Shown here in pieces: positions 1 through 7,520 of a DNA stretch of 7,520 bases. The notes beneath the pieces were generated by a model, which ran no database searches, had not been told where the DNA came from, and saw only the letters and a list, made by a program, of their open reading frames with translations. The DNA comes from DATACZ01 sp036258795 (GTDB lineage Bacteria; Actinomycetota; CADDZG01; JAHWKV01). The stretch covers positions 1-7,520 of the forward strand of contig DATACZ010000040.1 of assembly GCA_036258795.1 (NCBI GenBank). Reading direction: 5' to 3'. How positions within the stretch are numbered: the first letter of the stretch is position 1; each line of letters begins with the position of its first letter. The translations under genes were made by a program, and so were the position numbers.

Positions 1-266
1 ACCGAGGGCTTTCTCAGGATGGCCAACAGCCCATCACCGGTCGACTTGATCACTTCACCGGCCCCGTCCCGGGTGACTATCTGCGTCACCAGAGCATCGT
101 GCTCCCTGCGAAGCATCTGGAAAGCTTGTTCATCGGAGGACACAGCCAGCTGATCTTTTAGAACCAGCGAGCCCTTCATGTCGTCAAACAAGACGACCAC
201 GACGGCAGTTTCCTCCCGGTGAGCATCAGAGGCGCCGATGTCGTGCTTGCTTACGGTCTCGGTCAT
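1..266 (-). CDS. Class III adenylate/guanylate cyclase catalytic domain protein, partial (N-terminal 88 codons; continues past left edge)
   Basis: Translating the minus strand from the ATG at 266-264 gives an open frame to the window edge. Residues 21-33 (AVVVVLFDDMKGS) match the first metal-binding segment of class III nucleotidyl cyclases (consensus F-T-D-x-x-G-S), with Asp29 as the expected metal ligand. Residues 71-82 (EVIKSTGDGLLA) match the second segment (V-K-T-x-G-D-G-F), with Asp78 as the second metal ligand and Lys74 where adenine-specific enzymes usually carry Lys. The helix between them (DEQAFQMLRREHDALV) also resembles the family. The expected reaction is ATP to cyclic AMP and pyrophosphate. 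There is no membrane segment in the visible part, so it is probably cytosolic. The start is supported by a GGAAG at 275-279, 8 nt upstream, and by a 4-nt ATGA overlap with the preceding membrane-protein gene, which suggests coupled translation. Later catalytic residues (transition-state Asn/Arg) lie outside the window, so activity cannot be judged. Confidence 0.82.
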   Translation of the reverse strand, partial: MTETVSKHDIGASDAHREETAVVVVLFDDMKGSLVLKDQLAVSSDEQAFQMLRREHDALVTQIVTRDGAGEVIKSTGDGLLAILRKPS

Positions 267-703
267 GCTTCAATCTTCCGCGAGCTACGACTGCCTTGTC
301 TGGCTGCACGCCGGCCCGCCGAGGTGTCCCCCAGCAGAGCACCCAAACCCGGAAGCAGGATGACGACGAACGGCGCCCACGGTCCCAGGCCCCTGCTGGC
401 CATGGCCACCGCCGCCACCAAGCCGGCGAGTCCTCCGACGGTGGGCCAGAGTCGTCCTTTGTTGGCCGAACGGCTGGCGAACCGCTCGGATATCCGCACT
501 CCAAGCCACACTCCCACTCCGGCGGCTACTCCGGAGCCTATGGCCACCGGCGTAATGAAGGCCGAGCCCTTCAGGCCAAGAATCGCCGCCACCACTGCTC
601 CCGCGGTGGCTCCTGCCAGCAGGCTGAGCCCGGTGAATGCCGACACTATGGCAAGCAGCACCACTCCCCCGCCGCCGGGCTCTGAGGTGCCTGAGGACTT
701 CAC
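263..703 (-). CDS. Small multi-pass membrane protein of unknown function
   Basis: I do not recognise a family. From the GTG at 703 the product is 146 residues and mostly hydrophobic. Likely membrane segments lie near residues 14-43 (Ala/Gly-rich, perhaps one long or two short helices), 49-71, 85-102 and 107-125, followed by a basic C-terminal tail (RRAARQGSRSSRK) that probably faces the cytosol. The frame is open further upstream, but those starts would overlap the 3' end of uvrB. A start between the uvrB stop (735) and the first hydrophobic stretch is more likely: TTG at 706 or GTG at 703, with only a weak AGG (707-709) as ribosome binding site; GTG codons at 664 and 661 are also possible. 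A 5-bp inverted repeat, CCAAC/GTTGG, at 703-720 covers this start. The stop overlaps the cyclase start by 4 nt, so the two are probably translated together, and the protein may act with the cyclase. That link is inference from position only. Confidence 0.66.
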   Translation of the reverse strand: MKSSGTSEPGGGGVVLLAIVSAFTGLSLLAGATAGAVVAAILGLKGSAFITPVAIGSGVAAGVGVWLGVRISERFASRSANKGRLWPTVGGLAGLVAAVAMASRGLGPWAPFVVILLPGLGALLGDTSAGRRAARQGSRSSRKIEA

Positions 704-734
704 CAACCTGTGGCCGTTGGACGTCGGATCGAAG

Positions 735-2735
<2,001 letters not shown>

Positions 2736-2743
2736 GGGGAAGA

Positions 2744-3454
2744 TTATGCGTTTTCTAGGATCGGTATGAGCTCTTCCAGCGTTTCTATACGTACTCCACG
2801 GTATTCGGGATAACGGTCCCTCCGGTCAATCAGGACGGCTCCCATCCCGACAGCCCGCGCTCCGTCGGCGTCGATTCGGGGATGGTCTCCTACGTACACG
2901 GCTTGATCGGCGGCGACGCCGGATCGATCGAGGGCCAGCTGGAAGATCGCAGGGTCGGGCTTTTCCACCCCCTCCTTGCCCGAGATCACCATGAGGTCGA
3001 ATAGGCGGGCCACTTCCATCTCTATAAGCATCCCCTCGAGCCACTCCTCGAAGTTCGATATGAGCCCGAGCAACAGCCCGCTCTCCTTTAGGGCGGCGAG
3101 GGTCGGAACCGCGTCGGGGAAGAGGCGGTAAGACTCGTAGCGGGTGAACTTCGAATACAGCGCGTCGGCCAGCTTGCCCGAAGGATCCTCGATGCCAAGC
3201 TCCTTAAGGGCCCTGGCGTAGAGGTGTCCCCAGAACCTGCGGGACGCTTCAGCCGAGGTCGACCATGCCGATACCGCCATCTTGTCGACGATCTCAGAGA
3301 AGGTCGGCGCGATTCGCTCCAGTGCTTGGCGCACCTCGGATGGGCTGGCCCCCTCGCCATGATCCGCCAAGACCCCGGAGAAGAGCTCATCAAAGGACGG
3401 GTGCGGTGCAAGCAGGGTCTCCCCAGCATCAAAGAACACCGCCCGCCACTTCAT
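2744..3454 (-). CDS. HAD superfamily hydrolase (subfamily IA-like)
   Basis: The 236-residue product has the haloacid dehalogenase core with a helical cap inserted after motif I (about residues 18-105). Motif I is FFDAGETLL with nucleophile Asp9; motif II is LISNF with Ser133; motif III is EKPDPAIF with Lys165; motif IV is VGDHPRID with Asp190 and Asp195. Such enzymes are usually phosphatases of small metabolites, working through an aspartyl-phosphate with Mg2+, but substrate cannot be read from sequence. The third position of motif I, normally Asp (general acid/base) in phosphatases, is Gly11. Some subfamily IA members, including dehalogenases, also lack that Asp. I chose the ATG at 3454. An in-frame TTG at 3496 would add 14 residues and overlap coaE by 28 nt, while the ATG places the conserved core (WRAVFFDAG) right at the N-terminus as usual. 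It begins 14 nt after the coaE stop and ends 8 nt before uvrB, so it is embedded in the operon. Confidence 0.9.
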   Translation of the reverse strand: MKWRAVFFDAGETLLAPHPSFDELFSGVLADHGEGASPSEVRQALERIAPTFSEIVDKMAVSAWSTSAEASRRFWGHLYARALKELGIEDPSGKLADALYSKFTRYESYRLFPDAVPTLAALKESGLLLGLISNFEEWLEGMLIEMEVARLFDLMVISGKEGVEKPDPAIFQLALDRSGVAADQAVYVGDHPRIDADGARAVGMGAVLIDRRDRYPEYRGVRIETLEELIPILENA

Positions 3455-3468
3455 CCGTGCCGGCAGCC

Positions 3469-4074
3469 TCAAAAGCGCGCCCTCATCTGGTTCCAAAGAA
3501 TGTCGACCTCCGCTTCCAGATCCTCGAGCGTGCCGTAGTTATCGATCACGTAGTCCGCCACTCCGACTTTCTCCTCGAGGGGAGCCTGAGCTGAAATGCG
3601 AGCCTGGACGTCTTCGGGACTCATACCCCGGCCCCTCACGAGCCTGTCGATTTGGTCCTCCGGTCTGCTTGCCACCACGATCAAACCGTCGAGGCGCAAT
3701 GCCTTTTCGACCCTCTCCCGGGCTTCGTACAGGAGGGGGGCCTCGATGATCACGATCTTGGAAGGGTCTATCTCATCGATCCGCCTGGCGATCTCGGCAA
3801 GAATCTCGGGGTGGGTTATGGCCTCCAGCTCAGAGCGCGCAACCGGGTCCGAGAAAACGATCTGAGCGAGCGCCGCCCGGTTGAGGCTTCCGTCAGCTGC
3901 GATGACCTGGTCGCCGAATCGGGACCGGACCTCCTGTAAGGCTTTGCGTCCGGGTTGAAGCATCTGCCGTCCAATGGCATCCGCGTCGACGACGACGGCG
4001 CCCTTCGACTCGAGGATTCTTGCGATGGTTGATTTGCCGGAGCCCACGCCCCCGGTCAGGCCGATAATCGGCAA
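3469..4074 (-). CDS. coaE: Dephospho-CoA kinase
   Basis: CoaE catalyses the last step of coenzyme A synthesis, ATP-dependent phosphorylation of the 3'-hydroxyl of dephospho-CoA, in the cytosol. The 201-residue product matches the family length. It opens with the P-loop GLTGGVGSGKST (residues 5-16, Lys14). Then come the substrate-binding segment VVVDADAIGR (about 27-36), the THPEI motif typical of the CoA-binding lid, VIIEAPLLYE in place of the usual V-x-x-x-P-L-L-F/Y-E, and a nucleotide-binding region VVASRPEDQIDRLVRGRGMS near the C-terminal third. The start is TTG: an in-frame TGA 18 nt upstream excludes any earlier start, and the next residues run directly into the P-loop strand. No good Shine-Dalgarno precedes it, so expression is probably modest or dependent on readthrough from rpsA, 39 nt upstream. 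The rpsA-coaE adjacency is a recurring actinobacterial arrangement. Confidence 0.96.
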   Translation of the reverse strand: MPIIGLTGGVGSGKSTIARILESKGAVVVDADAIGRQMLQPGRKALQEVRSRFGDQVIAADGSLNRAALAQIVFSDPVARSELEAITHPEILAEIARRIDEIDPSKIVIIEAPLLYEARERVEKALRLDGLIVVASRPEDQIDRLVRGRGMSPEDVQARISAQAPLEEKVGVADYVIDNYGTLEDLEAEVDILWNQMRARF

Positions 4075-4113
4075 ACCGCGTGCGACTCGCTCAGGCGCCC
4101 GAGGACTTGGCCC

Positions 4114-5676
4114 TTAGGCTCGGTCCCGTTTCATCGTCTCGACGATCGACTCCAGGGACTCCTCATCCGTGTCGCTGACCCGGTCGAGCAGCTCCCCTGC
4201 CATCTCGTCATCGAGAGTTCTTACTGCCTCGCTCGAGGGGGAGGTTGAGGTTGTGTCGGGCCCCGTGGAAGCTGCGGCCGGTCGAGCGCTCTCCTGCGGC
4301 TCAGGCGAGCTCACCGGCTGGTACGGTTCGGAGGACATGGGCGTGAAGCCCTCGTCCGCCTCCGCCTTTGCCGCTCCGGGGACTGGGTAAGGCTCTGGCT
4401 CGAGCTCGAACCCAGAGTCCAGCTCGAATTCCGGCTCCAGCTCAAAGTCTAGGCCGCTGGACGGCTCCAGCACTGTTTCGGCGGCCTGTTCCATTGCGGT
4501 GGGGGTGGGTTCGGGGGTCGGAATGCTTCGAGGAACGGACACATCTGAAGCCTGCTTGAGGGACAGGCTGATGCGCCGCCGTTCAAGGTCTACGTCGATC
4601 ACCCGAGCCTGAACCTCCTGGCCAAGCTGAACTACCTGCTCCGGCACCTCGATATGCCCTTCGGCCAGTTCCGATATGTGAGCCAGGCCCTCGATGCCGT
4701 CGGCAACCTTGATGAAAGCGCCAAAGGGTACGAGCTTGGTGACGGTTCCCGTAACGGAGTCGCCCGTGCCGTGGGCCCGGGCAAATGCCTGCCACGGATC
4801 CTCCTGGGTGTTCTTCAGGGAGAGTGAAACCCGGTCCCTCTCGGGCTCGACGCTGAGGACCTCGACCTCAATTTCCTGTCCAACCTGAACTACCTCTGAA
4901 GGGTGATCCACGTGCCGCCAAGAGAGCTCGGAGACGTGCACCAGACCGTCGACACCGCCCAGGTCCACGAAGGCCCCGAAGTTCACCACCGAAGAGACGG
5001 TTCCTTTTCTCCTCTCACCCACCTGGAGGTTGGCAAGGAAATCCTTGCGCTGCTCGGAGTGGGCCTCCTCCAAATAAGCCCGCCGGGACAGAACTACGTT
5101 GTTGCGGTTCTTGTCCAGCTCGATGATCTTGCACTCGAGCTCTTTGCCGACGAACTGCTGAAGGTCGCGTACCCGGCGAAGCTCCACCAATGAGGCAGGC
5201 AGAAAGCCGCGCAGCCCTACATCGACGATGAGGCCGCCTTTGACGACCTCGATCACGGTGCCCTTTACCACCTTGCCCTGGCGCTTGAACTCCTCGATGC
5301 GGCCCCAGGCACGCTCGTAGGAAGCGCGCTTCTTGGACAGGATCAGCCGGCCTTCCTTGTCCTCTTTCTGAAGAACCAAGGCCTCGATCTGGTCGCCGAG
5401 CGAGACGATCTCGGACGGATCGACGTCGTGGCGTATCGACAGCTCACGCGCCGGTATCACGCCTTCGGACTTATAGCCGATGTCGACCAAGACCTCTTCT
5501 TTATCGATCTTGACGATTGTGCCGCTGACGAGGTCTCCGTCGGAGAAAGGCTTGATGGTGGCGTCTATTGCCTCCACCAGATCTTCGATTCTGCCGCCTA
5601 TGTCGTTGGTTGTGATTTCGTTGCTCTGCGGCATCTCGCGGCTGTTTGAGCCGATACCGGAATTTGCGGATGACAT
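4114..5676 (-). CDS. rpsA: Small ribosomal subunit protein bS1
   Basis: S1 binds mRNA on the 30S subunit and helps start translation. The 520-residue product carries four S1 (OB-fold) domains at about residues 47-117, 134-199, 219-288 and 306-375. Domains 3 and 4 show the best-conserved pattern (GTVSSVVNFGAFVDLGGVDG; GTVTKLVPFGAFIKVADGIEG; then HVSELSW or HISELAE). Four domains is the usual actinobacterial number, against six in E. coli. Residues from about 378 to the end form a Pro/Glu/Ser/Thr-rich acidic tail with a near-repeat (FELEPEFEL, then FELEPEPYP at 409-430), ending in LDDEMAGELLDRVSDTDEESL and a short basic end. The ATG at 5676 is chosen over an in-frame TTG at 5682 because AAGGAG at 5686-5691 lies 9 nt from the ATG but only 3 nt from the TTG. 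It is the first gene of the minus-strand cluster and has a structured leader. Confidence 0.97.
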   Translation of the reverse strand: MSSANSGIGSNSREMPQSNEITTNDIGGRIEDLVEAIDATIKPFSDGDLVSGTIVKIDKEEVLVDIGYKSEGVIPARELSIRHDVDPSEIVSLGDQIEALVLQKEDKEGRLILSKKRASYERAWGRIEEFKRQGKVVKGTVIEVVKGGLIVDVGLRGFLPASLVELRRVRDLQQFVGKELECKIIELDKNRNNVVLSRRAYLEEAHSEQRKDFLANLQVGERRKGTVSSVVNFGAFVDLGGVDGLVHVSELSWRHVDHPSEVVQVGQEIEVEVLSVEPERDRVSLSLKNTQEDPWQAFARAHGTGDSVTGTVTKLVPFGAFIKVADGIEGLAHISELAEGHIEVPEQVVQLGQEVQARVIDVDLERRRISLSLKQASDVSVPRSIPTPEPTPTAMEQAAETVLEPSSGLDFELEPEFELDSGFELEPEPYPVPGAAKAEADEGFTPMSSEPYQPVSSPEPQESARPAAASTGPDTTSTSPSSEAVRTLDDEMAGELLDRVSDTDEESLESIVETMKRDRA

Positions 5677-5685
5677 CCCCAACTA

Positions 5686-5691
5686 CTCCTT
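5686..5691 (-). promoter_or_regulatory. Ribosome binding site of rpsA
   Basis: AAGGAG on the minus strand, 9 nt upstream of the ATG at 5676. It decides between that ATG and the in-frame TTG at 5682, which is only 3 nt away. It is among the strongest Shine-Dalgarno matches in the minus-strand cluster; coaE and uvrB lack a comparable one. Confidence 0.85.
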
Positions 5692-5694
5692 ATT

Positions 5695-5710
5695 GCCCGG
5701 TAAGCCAGGC
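5695..5710 (-). promoter_or_regulatory. rpsA leader hairpin 2, next to the ribosome binding site
   Basis: In the minus-strand RNA, GCCUGG (5710-5705) can pair with CCGGGC (5700-5695) around a CUUA loop, giving six pairs, one of them U-G. The hairpin ends 3 nt before AAGGAG. Its closeness to the ribosome binding site suggests it could affect rpsA translation. This is inferred from sequence pairing only. Confidence 0.4.
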
Positions 5711-5719
5711 GAGGATCTT

Positions 5720-5739
5720 CCCAGGCTAAAAAGCCCAGG
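5720..5739 (-). promoter_or_regulatory. rpsA leader hairpin 1
   Basis: In the minus-strand RNA, CCUGGGCU (5739-5732) pairs along all eight positions with AGCCUGGG (5727-5720) around a UUUU loop, using two adjacent G-U/U-G pairs. On the plus strand the same two positions become C-A mismatches, so the structure favours RNA read toward rpsA. It is not a standard terminator because no U-run follows the stem. Confidence 0.42.
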
Positions 5740-5748
5740 AGCTTCAAG

Positions 5749-5757
5749 AGTTTAGCA
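5749..5757 (-). promoter_or_regulatory. Candidate extended -10 promoter for the rpsA operon
   Basis: The minus strand reads TGC-TAAACT (5757-5749), matching the extended -10 pattern TGn-TAnnnT. No good -35 hexamer sits 17-18 nt upstream, which extended -10 promoters can tolerate. Transcription would begin near 5742, giving a leader of about 65 nt that contains both hairpins. A 5-bp inverted repeat, GAGTT-TAGC-AACTC at 5748-5761, overlaps it. Confidence 0.38.
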
Positions 5758-5842
5758 ACTCGTAAGGTGGCAGGCCATTCCGTCGGAAGCCCTTCCATGG
5801 CAGGGTGTCCTAAACGTCAAATAGGGCCCTGCTGGGCACGGA

Positions 5843-5850
5843 GAGGGAGG
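5843..5850 (+). promoter_or_regulatory. Ribosome binding site of the DM13 gene
   Basis: GAGGGAGG lies 4 nt upstream of the GTG at 5855. It supports that GTG as start rather than the internal ATG at codon 13, which would cut into the basic segment just before the membrane helix. Confidence 0.75.
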
Positions 5851-5854
5851 AACG

Positions 5855-6466
5855 GTGGCCTTCTACAGTCTACGACGATCGCCGGCGGGCATGTTTCTCG
5901 CCCGCCACAGGGTGCTTGTCATTGCGGTTGTTCTCGTGAGCTTGGCGGGAGTCGCCTTCATACTCACCTATTTCGAACCCCAGAAGCTTTTCGTCGACCA
6001 GCGCGTGGATGAGGCCGCACCTTCGGAGGTCGACGACACAAAGGGGAAAGGCGATAGTCGCTCCGCAGCCGATCAGGCTTCAGATCTTAGGGCTCAAGGA
6101 CAGCCCGGCCAGTCCAGGGTCGCCGTACCTGCGGTCCTCGCCCAGGGTGGCTTTCGGAGTCTCGAGCATCAGACCACCGGAGAAGCGATCGTCTCACAGC
6201 TTCCCGACGGCTCGAGGGTGCTGCGTCTGGAGAACTTCGAGACCTCGAACGGCCCCGATTTACGCGTTTACCTTTCGGCGGGATCGAACGATGCGGCTTT
6301 CGGGCGGGAATACGGAAAGGACTTCGTGGAGCTCGGGGTGTTGAAGGGCAACCTCGGCAGCCAAAACTACTCAGTGCCCGCGGGGATAGACCTCGCCAAG
6401 TATCGGAATGCAGTTATCTGGTGCAAGCGCTTCAGCGTGGGATTCGGCGTAGCGACTCTGCGCTAG
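5855..6466 (+). CDS. Membrane-anchored DM13 domain protein
   Basis: The 203-residue product has a short basic N-terminus (SLRRSPAGMFLARHR), one membrane helix at about 19-39 (VLVIAVVLVSLAGVAFIL) and a polar Asp/Gln/Ser-rich linker to about residue 96. A DM13 domain fills the rest. Diagnostic DM13 features are GGFRSLEHQTTGEA (98-111), VLRLENFETSNGPDLRVYLS (122-141), LKGNLGSQNYSVP (163-175) and the closing KYRNAVIWCKRFSVGFG (182-198). The only cysteine, Cys190, is the conserved one in the W-C-K/x-x-F segment. DM13 is proposed in the literature on domain architectures to be a cytochrome-like redox or electron-transfer module, but this is not established for bacterial single-domain forms. Topology (basic residues inside) puts the domain outside the cytoplasm. 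No lipobox is present, so a signal anchor is more likely than a lipoprotein. It is transcribed divergently from rpsA and ends 5 nt from the convergent permease gene, with no terminator visible between them. Confidence 0.9.
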   Translation: MAFYSLRRSPAGMFLARHRVLVIAVVLVSLAGVAFILTYFEPQKLFVDQRVDEAAPSEVDDTKGKGDSRSAADQASDLRAQGQPGQSRVAVPAVLAQGGFRSLEHQTTGEAIVSQLPDGSRVLRLENFETSNGPDLRVYLSAGSNDAAFGREYGKDFVELGVLKGNLGSQNYSVPAGIDLAKYRNAVIWCKRFSVGFGVATLR

Positions 6467-6471
6467 CGTCT

Positions 6472-7335
6472 CTAGTTGACCCGCTCGCCGGTATGGCGGC
6501 GAAACTCATAGGTACCGAGCGCCAGCAAGGCGGCGGCAAACGCGGTCAGGGTAGCGAAGGCCGGAAGAAGCCCCTTTACCCACCCATCCAGAACCAAGAA
6601 GCGCATTGCTTCGATGGCGTAGGTGAGAGGGTTGGCCCGGGCCACCGCCTCCATCCAGCCGGGCATGGCATCGACGGGGACGAAGGCGTTGCTCAGGAAT
6701 AACAGCGGCAGCATGAGAAACCCGGTGACTGCAAAGAAGGTGCCGTGGGTGGGGGCCCGGTAAACCAGGGCCGATGAGGCCGCGGTAAGCGCCATTATCA
6801 GCAAGGCGTCGGCAGTCAGAATCGCCGCTACTCCAGGAATTCCGGAGGCCACGCTGATGCCCATCGCCAAAGCAACCAGGAGGAGCAGGACCACCTGGGC
6901 CGTTACGAGGCCGAGCTGGAACACGAAGCGGCTGACGATCACCGAGCTCCGGGCGATCGGCATGCTGAGAAGCTTGTCCAGGTAACCGCCCTCCTTGTCC
7001 CACAACAGGGGCATGGCGCCGGTGACGCTGTTCGTTACGACCGTGAAAGCGATTATCCCGGGCAGCACGAAACCGAGGTAGTTGTCCGTCCCGATGACCT
7101 GCTTATCGATGGCTTTGGCAATTCCGGTGCCGAAGAAGATCAGCCAGATCGCCGGCTGAATAACGCTGAAGGCCAGGTTCAGGGGATCCCTGATGAGCTG
7201 GATGTACCAGCGCCGGGCGAGTGCGAGTACCTCCTGTACCCACTCTCCCTTGCCGGCTGCCTGGAGCTCAGCCGGTGAAAAGGCCTCGTCCGGCACCACG
7301 GCTGCGTCGGGCTGTGTCATCGCTCGCTCAGTCAT
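6472..7335 (-). CDS. ABC-2 type exporter permease (DrrB-like)
   Basis: This is the membrane subunit of an ABC exporter, probably moving a drug, lipid or polysaccharide; the substrate cannot be told from sequence. The 287-residue product has a soluble N-terminus of about 50 residues and about six membrane segments near 52-73, 86-110, 133-160, 165-192, 198-220 and 256-275. Family marks are the cytoplasmic loop WDKEGGYLDKLLSMPIARSSVIVSR (112-136; compare R-E-x-G-T-L-x-x-L-L-x-x-P) and the late segment LSNAFVPVDAMPGWM followed by ARANPLTYAIEAMR (232-245), both typical of ABC-2 permeases of the daunorubicin-resistance type. The ATG at 7335 overlaps the TGA of the ATPase gene by one base (TGATG), indicating coupled translation at near-equal amounts. 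An ATG at codon 6 is a possible alternative start. Confidence 0.94.
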   Translation of the reverse strand: MTERAMTQPDAAVVPDEAFSPAELQAAGKGEWVQEVLALARRWYIQLIRDPLNLAFSVIQPAIWLIFFGTGIAKAIDKQVIGTDNYLGFVLPGIIAFTVVTNSVTGAMPLLWDKEGGYLDKLLSMPIARSSVIVSRFVFQLGLVTAQVVLLLLVALAMGISVASGIPGVAAILTADALLIMALTAASSALVYRAPTHGTFFAVTGFLMLPLLFLSNAFVPVDAMPGWMEAVARANPLTYAIEAMRFLVLDGWVKGLLPAFATLTAFAAALLALGTYEFRRHTGERVN

Positions 7336-7520
7336 CAGGCGGTAGCTTCCAGTTCCCGAAGCTCACGGCCGGTGTGCAGCAGGAAGACGTCATCGAGGGT
7401 CGGCTCTTTATAGGTGACCCTCTCGAGGTCGACACCGTGGTCAATGGACAGGCGCATCAGTGCGGGAAGGGCCTCGGCGGCATCCTCCACGTAGATATGC
7501 ACATCGCCGGCCTCAGTGCT
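7335..7520 (-). CDS. ABC exporter ATP-binding subunit, partial (C-terminal 61 residues; DrrA-like)
   Basis: Reading the minus strand from the right edge gives 61 residues ending at the TGA at 7337-7335. The segment KEPTLDDVFLLHTGREL matches the conserved C-terminal end of DrrA-type ABC-2 ATPases (E-P-x-L-D-D-V-F-L-x-x-T-G-R). The preceding part (VHIYVEDAAEALPALMRLSIDHGV) fits the regulatory C-terminal domain that follows the nucleotide-binding domain in this group. Walker A, signature and Walker B motifs lie beyond the window. The one-base overlap with the permease start shows the two form one transporter operon, separate from the rpsA cluster. Confidence 0.9.
   Translation of the reverse strand, partial: STEAGDVHIYVEDAAEALPALMRLSIDHGVDLERVTYKEPTLDDVFLLHTGRELRELEATA

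Larger units (their letters stand above)
5677..5854. other. Divergent intergenic region between rpsA and the DM13 gene
   Basis: This 178-nt region is the only sizeable non-coding stretch in the window and must hold signals for both directions. The rpsA-side half carries the candidate -10, two hairpins and ribosome binding site listed separately. On the plus strand I see no convincing -10/-35 pair for the DM13 gene; TAAGGT at 5763-5768 fits only the loosest -10 pattern. No tRNA, small ORF or LexA-like operator was recognised. Confidence 0.7.

Noticed and set aside
3455..3496. TTG at 3496 as the HAD gene start, overlapping coaE
   Set aside because: The extra 14 residues precede the first core strand, have no family counterpart that I know, and use a weaker start codon than the ATG at 3454.
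4090..4103. Possible terminator in the rpsA-coaE gap
   Set aside because: Only a 5-bp stem (CUCGG/CUGAG, one G-U pair) forms and no U-run follows, so it does not look like an intrinsic terminator.
5677..5682. TTG at 5682 as the rpsA start
   Set aside because: It is only 3 nt from AAGGAG, whereas the ATG at 5676 is 9 nt away and gives the standard start.
5677..5854. A LexA/SOS operator controlling the cluster that contains uvrB
   Set aside because: I looked for GAAC-N4-GTTC-like palindromes in the divergent region and just upstream of uvrB and found none.
6467..6471. A bidirectional terminator between the convergent DM13 and permease genes
   Set aside because: The gap is only 5 nt and no stem with a T-run is visible around it.

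Overview
This window reads as ordinary chromosome from a GC-rich, probably actinobacterial organism, most likely an uncultured lineage. The main evidence is the minus-strand order rpsA, coaE, (HAD hydrolase), uvrB. A similar rpsA/coaE/uvrB neighbourhood is known from Actinobacteria such as Mycobacterium. Ribosomal protein S1 with four S1 domains (rather than the six of E. coli), GTG/TTG starts, a DM13-domain protein and a DrrA/DrrB-like exporter all fit that assignment. I saw no mobile element, CRISPR array, tRNA or rRNA.

Layout. Positions 5754 down to 1 look like one long minus-strand transcription unit. A candidate extended -10 and a structured leader at 5695-5757 precede rpsA (5676-4114). 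Then follow coaE (4074-3469, TTG start), an HAD-family hydrolase (3454-2744), uvrB (2735-735), a small multi-pass membrane protein (703-263) and the N-terminal part of a class III nucleotidyl cyclase (266 to beyond the left edge). Gaps are 39, 14, 8 and 31 nt, and the last pair overlaps by 4 nt. Divergent from rpsA, on the plus strand, is a membrane-anchored DM13-domain protein (5855-6466). Converging on it with a 5-nt gap is an ABC-2 exporter permease (7335-6472). Its start overlaps the stop of the upstream ATPase gene, which is cut by the right edge.

How the genes fit together. The main cluster combines translation (S1), the last step of coenzyme A synthesis (CoaE) and nucleotide excision repair (UvrB). 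The HAD protein and the membrane-protein/cyclase pair are accessory additions. The two exporter genes form a separate unit typical of lipid or drug ABC-2 exporters. I found no convincing undescribed multi-gene system. The points most worth a second look are a glycine replacing the conserved Thr/Ser of the UvrB Walker A motif, two consecutive hairpins in the rpsA leader, the acidic repetitive tail of S1, and a membrane-protein/cyclase pair downstream of uvrB.
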